Source: JANQOH01 sp965214495
GTDB lineage: Bacteria; Pseudomonadota; Alphaproteobacteria; UBA7887
Assembly (NCBI GenBank): GCA_965214495.1
Contig: OZ243958.1
Coordinates: 3,197,020 to 3,261,019, forward strand
Reading direction: 5' to 3'
Length of the DNA stretch: 64,000 nucleotides
Part shown: positions 1 to 9,164 of the stretch, in pieces
How positions within the stretch are numbered: position 1 is the stretch's first letter
How the letters are laid out: each line of letters opens with the position of its first letter
Notes under the pieces: generated by a model
What the model saw: the letters and a program-made list of their open reading frames with translations, nothing else
Databases searched by the model: none
Told to the model about the DNA's origin: nothing
Program-made: the position numbers and the translations under genes

Positions 1-1067
1 TCGAGCAGATAGCGCGCGTAGTCTTCGCTGTTCCGGATCGTTTCTCCGCCCGGCGTCCGGCGCCCGATCACGCCGGCGCAGCCCGGATAGACGTAGAACG
101 CGCCTTCCGGCACGCGGCACGACAGGCCGGGCACCTCGTTCAGCAGGCCGGCGACGCGGTCGCGGCGCGCCTTGAAGGCGGCGTTGCGGGCGGCGAGAAA
201 GCCGTGATCGCCGTTCAACGCCTCGACCGCCGCCGCCTGGCTGATCGACGCCGCGTTGGTAGTGCTCTGCGACTGGATCTTCGCCATGCCCGCGATCAGC
301 GACGCCGGGCCGCCGGCGAAACCGATGCGCCACCCGGTCATGGCGTACGCCTTGGAAACCCCGTTGACCGTCAGCGTGCGTTCGTAGAGGGCCGGCTCGA
401 CCTCGGCGATGGTCGTGAAGACGAAATCGTCATAGACGATCTTCTCGTAGATATCGTCGGCCATCACCCGGACCTGCGGGTGGCGCATCAGGACCGTGGC
501 GAGGGCGCGCAGTTCGTCCGCCGAATAGGCCGTGCCGGTCGGGTTCGACGGCGAGTTGAGGATCAGCCACTTGGTGCGCGGGCCGATCGCCGCTTCCAGC
601 GCCTCGGGCGCCATGCGGAACCCCCCGGCCTCGGAACTGTCGATGAACACCGGTTCGCCGCCCGCGATCCGCACCATGTCGGGATACGACACCCAATAGG
701 GCCGCGGCACGATCACCTCGTCGCCGTGATTGACCGTCGCCAGCATGGCGTTGAACAGCACCTGCTTGCCGCCCGCGCCGACGATGACCTGATCGGGTTC
801 GTATTCCAGCCCGTTGTCGCGCCGGAACTTGTCGCAGACGGCCTGTTTGAGGTCGGGGGCGCCATCGACCCGGGTATATTTGGTATAGCCGGCGCGGATG
901 GCGGCGATGGCGGCGTCCTTGATCGGGTCGGGCGTATCGAAGTCGGGTTCGCCGGCGCCGAGTCCGATCACGTCGTGGCCCGCGGCCTTGAGCTCGGCGG
1001 CGCGCGCGGTCACCGCCATCGTCGGCGAGGGTTTGATGCGTCCCAGACGATCGGAGAGAAAACCCAT
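1..1067 (-). CDS. Class I/II PLP-dependent aminotransferase, aspartate aminotransferase type (C-terminus outside the window)
   Basis: This is a cytosolic pyridoxal-phosphate enzyme of the AspC/AatA subgroup, which moves the amino group of aspartate to 2-oxoglutarate. About 355 N-terminal residues are visible out of the roughly 400 usual, and the rest lies beyond base 1. The start is ATG at 1067, giving MGFLSDRLGRIKPSPTM. That is followed by the typical GLGAGEPDFDTP substrate-loop segment, the NSPSNPTG motif and the PLP-lysine region GVSKAYAMTGWRIGF. It is divergent from the EamA permease gene, with which it shares a short promoter region. The family is certain. The exact substrate (aspartate or an aromatic/prephenate-type acceptor) cannot be fixed from the sequence. 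Confidence 0.92.
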   Translation of the reverse strand, partial: MGFLSDRLGRIKPSPTMAVTARAAELKAAGHDVIGLGAGEPDFDTPDPIKDAAIAAIRAGYTKYTRVDGAPDLKQAVCDKFRRDNGLEYEPDQVIVGAGGKQVLFNAMLATVNHGDEVIVPRPYWVSYPDMVRIAGGEPVFIDSSEAGGFRMAPEALEAAIGPRTKWLILNSPSNPTGTAYSADELRALATVLMRHPQVRVMADDIYEKIVYDDFVFTTIAEVEPALYERTLTVNGVSKAYAMTGWRIGFAGGPASLIAGMAKIQSQSTTNAASISQAAAVEALNGDHGFLAARNAAFKARRDRVAGLLNEVPGLSCRVPEGAFYVYPGCAGVIGRRTPGGETIRNSEDYARYLL

Positions 1068-1133
1068 CGTGCGCCCTTCGGTCGGAAGCGATAAGCGAAG
1101 CTACGCTGGCGACCGGCGGCTTTCAACCGGCCG

Positions 1134-2021
1134 GTGCCGGGGCGTGCGGCGTTGATCGCGATCCCGCTTCCCGGCGCCGCCGCGCGCCGCGCCGCTCTGT
1201 GGATGACAGGCGTCCTGATCTGCTTCACGACGATGGCGGTGGCGGTGCGCGAATTGTCGGCGAACCACGGCGCCTTCTCGATTCTGGCGATGCGGAGCGT
1301 CGTGGGTCTCGCGGTGGTCGGGCCCGCCGCCCTGTGGCTGGGGACCGCCAGGCTGCGCACCCGTATGCCGGCGTGGCAGGCGGCGCGCAACCTGGTGCAT
1401 TTCGTCGGCCAGGCGGGCTGGACCTGGGGACTCACAGCGCTGCCCCTGGCCACCGTGTTCACACTCGAATTCACGGTTCCGGCATGGGTGGCAGTGTTCG
1501 CCGTGTGTTTCCTCGGCGAGCGGCTCACCCTCGGCCGCGCCGTCGCCGTGTGCGGCGGGGTTGCCGGTGTCCTGGTCATCCTGACCGGCAGCGGCGCCGG
1601 TCCGGTCTGGGCGATGGCGGTGGTGCTCGGCGCGGCGGCGGCCTATGCCGGCGCGCACACGATCACCAAGCATCTGACCCGCGGCGACGGAATCCTGCCG
1701 ATCCTGTTCTGGATGCTGGTGGTGCAACTGCCCATCGGTCTGGTCCTGTCGGCGGCGTTCGAGGACTGGCGGTTGCCCGACGCCGCCGACGCACCGTGGG
1801 TGCTGGCGGTGGGGCTGGCCGCGCTCGGCGCCCATTTCTGCCTCACCCGCGCACTGGCGACAGCGGACGCCATCGTCGTCATGCCGCTCGACTTCCTGCG
1901 CCTGCCGCTGGTCGCTGTCGTCGCGGCATGGCTGTATGACGAGGCGCTGGCGGCGGAAGTAGCGGCCGGCGCCGCGATCATCGTCGCAAGCCTCCTCTAC
2001 GCGCTGCGGCGCGAGCGTTGA
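1134..2021 (+). CDS. EamA/DMT-family inner-membrane transporter
   Basis: The protein has 295 residues and about ten hydrophobic helices arranged as two EamA repeats, as in drug/metabolite transporters of the RhaT/YdcZ kind. The N-terminal repeat runs to about residue 145 and ends in the conserved TVFTLEFTVPAWVA..FLGERL stretch. The second repeat ends at LYDEAL, a related acidic motif. Family length is near 300, so the gene is complete. The GTG start at 1134 is the most upstream option; ATG at 1203 would remove only polar leader residues and is possible. The substrate is unknown. The gene stands alone between a divergent aminotransferase and a decayed toxin-antitoxin locus. Confidence 0.85.
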   Translation: MPGRAALIAIPLPGAAARRAALWMTGVLICFTTMAVAVRELSANHGAFSILAMRSVVGLAVVGPAALWLGTARLRTRMPAWQAARNLVHFVGQAGWTWGLTALPLATVFTLEFTVPAWVAVFAVCFLGERLTLGRAVAVCGGVAGVLVILTGSGAGPVWAMAVVLGAAAAYAGAHTITKHLTRGDGILPILFWMLVVQLPIGLVLSAAFEDWRLPDAADAPWVLAVGLAALGAHFCLTRALATADAIVVMPLDFLRLPLVAVVAAWLYDEALAAEVAAGAAIIVASLLYALRRER

Positions 2022-2224
2022 TCCGCCGCCCCGTCGATGTCCATGATGCGAGGGTGGGGTCTGCGAAGCTGTCGGTCGGTGAAACAAACGGCTTGAAGAA
2101 GGACGCCTGCGCTGTTTCCAGCCTGCCTCGCCATGTTACAGGGGGGCCGACTCGGTGTCGCGCTGGCCCATTGGTATGGTGCTCGCGCCAAGGGTTCTGG
2201 TGCCGCCGAAGCGGCGGCTGTGCG

Positions 2225-2694
2225 CGGGCGTCCCGCCCGCGCACCGAAGACGGAGCGCTCCGGAAACTTCGTCGATCATCTGCTCGCCATGCCCGACGTC
2301 AGTGAGGACTCCGACTTCGGGCACGAGCCTTCGGTTCCGCGACAGCTCGAAACGTGCACTATCTACTCGATAACGTGATCTCGGAGCTTCGAACGATCTT
2401 TTCGTCGGTGTTTCGACGCTTGGCGAACCGCGGCGCGGCGTCGAACGGATTCGCCGCTATACAGGGAACCTGGGTGGATCGAATCGCCAACCGGTTTCGG
2501 AACCATGTACTCGCGATTGACCGTGCCGTTGCCGAACGGCGGGGTTGCCCGCGCGTGTCGGTCACCATGCCCGATGTGGACGGGCTCGTCACCGCGACCG
2601 CGCTGGTCCGCGGCCCCACAGCGATTATGTGCAACGTTGGGCACGTCGCGCCGGCAGGCGCGCCGCACATCAACCCGTTCAACGACGCCGGCTG
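2225..2694 (+). pseudogene. Decayed VapBC-type toxin-antitoxin locus (antitoxin tail plus vapC remnant)
   Basis: At about 2225-2352 one frame reads SGNFVDHLLAMPDVSEDSDF, which resembles the C-terminal toxin-binding tail of Phd/VapB antitoxins. Directly after it, from GTG 2354, comes HYLLDNVISELR, the signature start of a PIN-domain toxin with the usual T missing from LLDTNVISELR. The end reads DGLVTATALVRGP...INPF, the normal VapC C-terminus. The middle has lost the family pattern and a matching segment (GVERIRRYTG) appears in another frame, so indels are present. The conserved glutamate of the PIN site cannot be found in frame. The remnant is about 113 codons against 135-140 usual. This is a dead locus, not a functional toxin. 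Confidence 0.7.
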
Positions 2695-2703
2695 AACTTT
2701 CCC

Positions 2704-3894
2704 ATGACTTCCGGTGCACAGCCGTGCCAGCCTGGCATCGCGCGCCCGCTCATCGCAACCATCCTCGCACAAGCGATGGTGGCGATGGTGGTGAGCACGC
2801 TTCCGGTCCTGGCGCCGGCGCTCGCCGACGAATACGGTATCGACGCCAGCCGGATCGGCTTCTACTCGTCGCTGGTGTTCGCCGGCGGGATCGTCTGCGC
2901 GCTGCTCGGCGGCGCACTGGTGCGCCGTGTCGGCGCGGTGCGGTGCAGCCAGTTCGCGCTGATCGTCGCGGCGGCGGGACTTGCGCTCAGCGCGGCCGGC
3001 CCGTTCGCCGCCATTGCGCTGCTCGCGGTCGTGACCGGGATGGGTTACGGCCTCGCGACTCCTGCCGCCAGCCATATCCTCGCCCGGGTCGCCCCGCCCG
3101 GCCGCCGGGGTCTGGTGATGTCGCTGAAGCAGAGCGCGGTTCCGCTCGGCGGGCTGATCGCCGGACTGGCCGCGCCGGCGCTGGCGCTTGCGTTCGGCTG
3201 GCGCGGCGCGGTCGCGTGCGTCGCCGCGTTGCCGCTGTTGTCCGCCCTCCTGATCGCCCCGCTGCGCTCGCGGCTCGACGACGACCGGGCGCCGGGCTTT
3301 CCGGTTTCGCTGCGCTCGCCGCTGCATGCGGTCGGGATGGTGCTCCGCCACGACGGTTTGCGGTCGCTGACCGTGGCGGCGTTCTCGTTCGCGGCGGTCC
3401 AGTCGTCCATATTCGCGGTGTTCACGGCGTTTCTCGTCGAAGCCGGTGGCCTGGACCTGCTGCGCGCCGGTCAGGCCTTCGCGGTCATGCAGTTCGCCGG
3501 AGTGATCGCGCGCGTGGCGTTCGGCTGGCTCAGCGACCATGCGATGGGCGCGCGCCCGCTGCTGCGCGCGTTCGCGTTCGGCATGGCGGCGATGCTGCTG
3601 GTCGCCGCCCGCATCGACCCCGCCTGGTCGTTCGCGGAAATCCTCGGCGTCGCGGCGGCCGTGGGCGTCGTCGTCGCAGGGTGGCCCGGCGTGTATCTGG
3701 CGGAGATCCTGCGCTCTGCGCCGGTTGAGCAGGTCGCAGCGGCGACCGGCGGCACGGTCGGATTCAGCTTTCTCGGCGTGGTGGTCGGCCCGGCGGCGTT
3801 CAGCGCCATCGTTGCCGCTGGCGGCTGGGAACTCGCCTTCGTTCTGTTCGCCGCTTTCGCGGCGCTGGTCGGCGTCATCATGGCCCGGTTCTGA
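2704..3894 (+). CDS. Major facilitator superfamily (MFS) permease
   Basis: The protein has 396 residues with about twelve hydrophobic segments and the standard two six-helix halves. The loop between helices 2 and 3 carries GGALVRRVGAVR, a weak version of MFS motif A. The second half repeats it as FGWLSDHAMGARPLLR. ATG 2704 is chosen because upstream codons belong to the decayed vapC region and give no transmembrane content. The N-terminal half resembles cyanate/YbfB-like MFS proteins. The substrate is not predictable. There is no obvious operon partner; the NERD/helicase gene starts 65 bases downstream. Confidence 0.85.
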   Translation: MTSGAQPCQPGIARPLIATILAQAMVAMVVSTLPVLAPALADEYGIDASRIGFYSSLVFAGGIVCALLGGALVRRVGAVRCSQFALIVAAAGLALSAAGPFAAIALLAVVTGMGYGLATPAASHILARVAPPGRRGLVMSLKQSAVPLGGLIAGLAAPALALAFGWRGAVACVAALPLLSALLIAPLRSRLDDDRAPGFPVSLRSPLHAVGMVLRHDGLRSLTVAAFSFAAVQSSIFAVFTAFLVEAGGLDLLRAGQAFAVMQFAGVIARVAFGWLSDHAMGARPLLRAFAFGMAAMLLVAARIDPAWSFAEILGVAAAVGVVVAGWPGVYLAEILRSAPVEQVAAATGGTVGFSFLGVVVGPAAFSAIVAAGGWELAFVLFAAFAALVGVIMARF

Positions 3895-3959
3895 TTCGGA
3901 CGGCGCCGATCCGCCGCCGCCGTGCTACGTTCGAGGCCATATCGGTCGCGGAGCGTGTC

Positions 3960-5621
3960 ATGGCCTATACCATTCCCTCGATAGACGACGTCGTGCTGGC
4001 GGGAGTGCACCGCGGAGAACGGGAAACGCTCCGGCGGCTGAGGAGCGGCCTCGGTCCCGAGTTCACCGTCTATCACGGGGTCCACTGGACGCGCGCACGG
4101 CAGAGCCGGACCGCATATGGAGAGGTCGACTTCGTCGTGGTCAACCGCGACGGGCGGATCCTCGTCATCGAACAAAAGAACGGGCCGCTTGACGAAACTC
4201 CAGACGGTCTTGAGAAGTCATACCGCGAAGGGGTGACGAACGTCCAAACCCAGATCCGGCGAAGCGTCGATGCGATCAAGGAGAAATTTCGCGCACAAGG
4301 CGGCGGCACGCGCGCGCTGTCCGTGGACTATCTCTTCTATTGCCCCGATTACCGTGTGAAGAGGCTCGATGCCGCCGGTCTCGATAAGGACCGGATCGTC
4401 GATGCCCCGCGTTCGGGCGATCTTGCGGGAATCATCACGCGCATACTGGAACCGGGAACGGGAGCGAACGACGGTTTCACCGAAGACGTGCACCGCTTCT
4501 TCCGGCAGACCTTCGATCTCGTCCCCGACGTGCATGCGTATGTCGGCGCGCAAGAGCGTTCCTTCTCCCGCCTGAACGCCGAACTCGTCGATACGCTCGA
4601 CAGTATCGAGATGTCGCCGCTGCGCTTGCGCGTCAAAGGGGTGGCGGGTTGCGGCAAGACAGGCATCGCCGTCCGTTTCTACGAACGCGCGGTGCAGGCG
4701 GGCAAGCGTCCGCTGATGGTCTGTTTCAATCGGCCCTTGCGCGAGAAGCTGAACGCCGTCGTTCCGAATTCCGGACTGGTTCAGACATGGAACGGTTTCT
4801 GCGGCAGGTTTCTCGAAGACTGTGGCGCCGCGCCGGACTATGAGCGCATGTTCCGCGAGCCGAATTTCTGGACCGGGATCGCCGAGCAGGTCGCGGAGCG
4901 GGCGATCGGAAGCGGGGTGCCGGAAAAATGGAAGTTCGACAGCCTGGTCGTCGATGAAGCACAGGATTTCGAGCCGGAGTGGTACGAGATACTCCGCCTT
5001 TTTCTGCGCAGTAACCACGATATTCTCTGGTTGGAAGACCCCGATCAAAACATCCGGCGCACGGCTCCGCCCGACGAACGCCGGTTCGTGGGCTGGCGCG
5101 CGCGGCGGAACTACCGGTCACCCCGGAACATCGCGCGCTTCATCCGATCGGCGCTGGAGTTCAATTTCGAAAGCGCCAGCGATCTGCCTGGTCTCGGCGT
5201 GAAGGTCTCGACATATGACGACCCGGTCGAGCAGGCGAAACTCGCGGCGAAACGCGTCGCCGATCTCGTCGGGCGGAGATTCCGCCACACCGACGTCACG
5301 CTGCTGACCATGCGCGGTATCGAAAATTCCGCCTTGAGCGGCGTCCAACGCCTCGGCAGTTTCACCGTGCGCCGCTTCACGAACGAATACGACCTCTTCG
5401 GTAACCAGAAAATGTCCAACGGCCAGATTCATTTCGACAGCATTCGCCGTTTCAAGGGGCAGCAGGCGCCGGCGATCATCTTGTGCGATGTGGATCCCGA
5501 CCCGTCGCCACACTGGCAGCGGCTGCTTTATTGCGGCATGACTCGCGCGACGGTGCGCCTCGAATTGCTGGTGAAGCGTTCCAACCCGCACTGCGAGCGC
5601 CTGCTTGCCGCCAGCCGGTGA
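3960..5621 (+). CDS. NERD-domain nuclease fused to a UvrD-like superfamily 1 ATPase
   Basis: The protein has 553 residues. The N-terminal part (about 15-150) is a nuclease-related domain with GEVDFVVVNRDGRILVIEQK, giving E55, D57, E71 and K73 as the likely metal-binding/catalytic D/E...ExK set. The ATPase part follows: Walker A GVAGCGKT at about 227-234, Walker B VVDEAQDFEPEW with D332, a Q-containing EDPDQNIRR motif III, ARRNYRSP motif IV, and C-terminal GQQAPAIILCDVD plus LLYCGMTRA as motifs V/VI. Known relatives are helicase-like DNA-processing enzymes, often in accessory or defence loci. It sits alone here, between an MFS and a GST gene. The role is inferred only. Confidence 0.85.
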   Translation: MAYTIPSIDDVVLAGVHRGERETLRRLRSGLGPEFTVYHGVHWTRARQSRTAYGEVDFVVVNRDGRILVIEQKNGPLDETPDGLEKSYREGVTNVQTQIRRSVDAIKEKFRAQGGGTRALSVDYLFYCPDYRVKRLDAAGLDKDRIVDAPRSGDLAGIITRILEPGTGANDGFTEDVHRFFRQTFDLVPDVHAYVGAQERSFSRLNAELVDTLDSIEMSPLRLRVKGVAGCGKTGIAVRFYERAVQAGKRPLMVCFNRPLREKLNAVVPNSGLVQTWNGFCGRFLEDCGAAPDYERMFREPNFWTGIAEQVAERAIGSGVPEKWKFDSLVVDEAQDFEPEWYEILRLFLRSNHDILWLEDPDQNIRRTAPPDERRFVGWRARRNYRSPRNIARFIRSALEFNFESASDLPGLGVKVSTYDDPVEQAKLAAKRVADLVGRRFRHTDVTLLTMRGIENSALSGVQRLGSFTVRRFTNEYDLFGNQKMSNGQIHFDSIRRFKGQQAPAIILCDVDPDPSPHWQRLLYCGMTRATVRLELLVKRSNPHCERLLAASR

Positions 5622-5730
5622 ACTGCCGGGCCGGTCAGCTCCTCGCGCGTGTCGCCGCGGAGTCCCGGAGAGTTCAAGCCGCGCGCCACAGCTTGCGCCC
5701 CGATGCGCGGCGGCGATAGGGTGATGCGCG

Positions 5731-6389
5731 ATGGACCAACCGATCGAAATCTGGGGCGTCTCCAGCACGCGCACCATGCGCGTGCACTGGCTGCTGCGCG
5801 AGATGGGGCTCGACTACGTGACCCATCCGATCGGCTCGCGCACCGGCGAAACGCAGACCGCGGACTATCTGGCGCTCAACCCGCGCGGCAAGATCCCGAC
5901 CCTGCGCCACGGCGGTCTCGTACTCACCGAAAGCGCCGCGATCCTGTCCTGGCTCACCGACCGCTTCCCTGTGCCCGAAGATTTCCTCGAACCGGCCGAT
6001 CCGGCAACGCGCGCGCGGCTTGCCGAATGGTGCTATTTCGTCATGACCGAGCTCGATGCGCACAGTCTGTATCTGATCCGCCGCCATGACGGGCTGAAGC
6101 ATATCTACGGCGCGGCGCCGCAAGCGGTGGTCTCGGCGAAGGAATACTTCCTCAAGCAGTTGAACGCGGTATGTCCGCGGATCGCCGGAGCCGATCCGTG
6201 GCTGATGGGCGGGTTCAGCACCGCCGATATCGTCCTGACCACCTGCCTCGACTGGGCGGCGTTCTACGGGATCGACCTGCCGCCCGCGGCCGACGCCTGG
6301 CGGGCGCGCATCGCCGGGCGCCCGGCGTATCGCGAGGCGATGCGGTTCAACTATCCCGACTTGGAATTGTCGTTTCCGGGAGAGTCGTG

Positions 6390-6390
<1 letters not shown>
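5731..6390 (+). CDS. Glutathione S-transferase family protein
   Basis: The protein has 219 residues. The N-terminal thioredoxin-like domain (1-85) has the expected NPRGKIPTL segment with the cis-proline and LTESAAIL, which contacts the glutathione gamma-glutamyl group. An all-helical C-terminal domain follows, with WLMGGFSTADIVLTTCLDW, the conserved folding motif including its aspartate. Ser/Thr residues in GVSSTRTMR occupy the usual catalytic position. Its stop shares one base with the ATG of the CoA-transferase gene (TGATG), so the two are translationally coupled. With glyoxalase II downstream this looks like a glutathione-linked detoxification group. The substrate is unknown. Confidence 0.9.
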
Positions 6391-7574
<1,184 letters not shown>

Positions 7575-7664
7575 TCTTTCGCTGTCGCTCGCACCTGGAC
7601 CTTCCCGGGTGCGCGAAGTGAAGCTGCCCCACAAAGGGTCCGGTCACCACGGAGAGGTTCGGAG

Positions 7665-8456
7665 ATGATCGTCAAGCAGCTCTATACCGAGAACGCCTAC
7701 CGCAACTTCAACTACCTCATCGCGTGCCCGGAAAGCGGTGAGGCGTTGGCGGTCGATCCGCTCGACCACCGACGCTGCCTCGCCGCCGCGAAGGCCGAGG
7801 GATGGCGCATCACGCAGATCCTCAACACGCACGAACACGGGGACCACACCGGCGGCAACCGGGCGATGGTCGCCGCCACGGGCGCCGAACTGCTCGCGCA
7901 TGAAGGCGCGAAAGGCCGCATCCCCGGCATCGACACCGGTCTCGCCGCGGGCGACGTGGTCAAGGTAGGGCGCACGGTGGAACTCGAGGCGCTCGACACG
8001 CCGGGGCATACCATGAGCCATGTCTGCCTGTTGTCGCGCACCGACCGGCCGGCGCTGTTCTGCGGCGACACGCTGTTCAACGCCGGCGCCGGCAACTGCC
8101 ACAATGGCGGCCATCCCGAAGAACTATACGAAACCTTCGCCGGCCAGCTCGCCCGGCTACCCGACGAGACGCTGATCTATCCGGGGCACGACTACATCGC
8201 CAACAATCTCGCGTTCACGCTCGACCGTGAGCCGGACAACGCCCGCGCGAAGGCGTTGGGCGGCGAGGTCGAAGGCCAGGATCCGCACGCCGCCCGCGTC
8301 ACCACGCTGGGTCTGGAGAAGGAGATCAACACCTTCTTCCGGCTGCACAACCCGAGTGTCATCGCCCGTCTGCGCGAGGCGTTCTCCGACCTGCCGGAAA
8401 CCCCGTCGCCGCGCGAGGTCTTCCTCAAGCTCCGCGAACTCAGGAACGCCTGGTAG
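7665..8456 (+). CDS. gloB: Hydroxyacylglutathione hydrolase (glyoxalase II)
   Basis: This metallo-beta-lactamase-fold enzyme hydrolyses S-lactoylglutathione to lactate and glutathione. It has 263 residues. The dinuclear metal motif THEHGDHTGGN is at T55-N65 with H56, H58, D60 and H61. Further ligands are in DTPGHTMSHV, LFCGDTLFNAGAGNC and YPGHDYIANNL. The C-terminal region after about residue 190 is the HAGH_C glutathione-binding part, which separates it from plain beta-lactamase-fold hydrolases. A GGAGAGG-like Shine-Dalgarno (cggagag) precedes ATG 7665. The GST and CoA-transferase genes are immediately upstream. Confidence 0.9.
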   Translation: MIVKQLYTENAYRNFNYLIACPESGEALAVDPLDHRRCLAAAKAEGWRITQILNTHEHGDHTGGNRAMVAATGAELLAHEGAKGRIPGIDTGLAAGDVVKVGRTVELEALDTPGHTMSHVCLLSRTDRPALFCGDTLFNAGAGNCHNGGHPEELYETFAGQLARLPDETLIYPGHDYIANNLAFTLDREPDNARAKALGGEVEGQDPHAARVTTLGLEKEINTFFRLHNPSVIARLREAFSDLPETPSPREVFLKLRELRNAW

Positions 8457-8465
8457 AGGGCCCGT

Positions 8466-9164
8466 TCACGAGTCCGCGCCATCGGCCGCCAGCAGGGGCG
8501 CGATCACCTTGCGCTTGAGGTCGATGCCGACCCCGCACTTGCATCCCGGACAACCGAGGCAGACCTCCAGGCCAAGCGCGGCCGCAGAATCCTGCGCCTG
8601 CGTCCGGTCGGCCGGCGCCGCTGCCGGGTCGAGCTGGACCCGCCGCAGTTTCAGTAGCGAGAACGGGTTGCCCCAGCGATAGGCCCCGGTCTCGTCGCGC
8701 CGCTCCACGCCGTCGGCGAAATTGCGCGCGTGCATCGGGCAGCCGTCGAGGCACGCATAGCATTCGATACACGCGGTCAGCGCGTGGTAGTCGTCGGGCG
8801 CGGCCACGTCGAGGTCGTTGCCGCGCACCCCGTCGGGAATGCGGCCGCGCAACTGCCGGGCGACGCCGTCCCTGCGCGCCACCATGTCGCGCAGCACCGG
8901 CAACACGCCCGGCGCGCTCAGCACGTCGCCCTCGCGCACGCGGGCGCGGCAGGCGATGCGCGGGCGGCCGTTGATATCGACGGTGCAAATGCCGCAAGTG
9001 CGGTTGCGGCAGCCGTAACGGAAGGCGAGGTCGGGGACCGCCGTCGCCCGCGCCTGCAACAGCACGTCGAGCGCCATCGGCCGCTCGCCCTCCGCGCGCG
9101 GCCGATAGTCGAAGACGACGGTTTCCGCGACCCCGCCGCGGACCGTCCGAAGTTCGACCCTCAT
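8466..9164 (-). CDS. Succinate dehydrogenase/fumarate reductase-like iron-sulfur subunit
   Basis: The protein has 232 residues. A ferredoxin-type [2Fe-2S] domain carries CRNRTCGICTVDI...RIAC (four Cys). An alpha-helical ferredoxin domain follows with CIECYACLDGCP and a second, unusually compact set, CLGCPGCKCG (C-x2-C-x2-C-x-C), near the C-terminus. In canonical SdhB/FrdB the second set is C-x3-C-x3-CP, so the third cluster may differ. The ATG at 9164 overlaps the stop of the flavoprotein gene by four bases (ATGA), showing a two-subunit complex. No membrane-anchor subunit is next to it. The electron partner and the true substrate remain open. Confidence 0.85.
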   Translation of the reverse strand: MRVELRTVRGGVAETVVFDYRPRAEGERPMALDVLLQARATAVPDLAFRYGCRNRTCGICTVDINGRPRIACRARVREGDVLSAPGVLPVLRDMVARRDGVARQLRGRIPDGVRGNDLDVAAPDDYHALTACIECYACLDGCPMHARNFADGVERRDETGAYRWGNPFSLLKLRRVQLDPAAAPADRTQAQDSAAALGLEVCLGCPGCKCGVGIDLKRKVIAPLLAADGADS

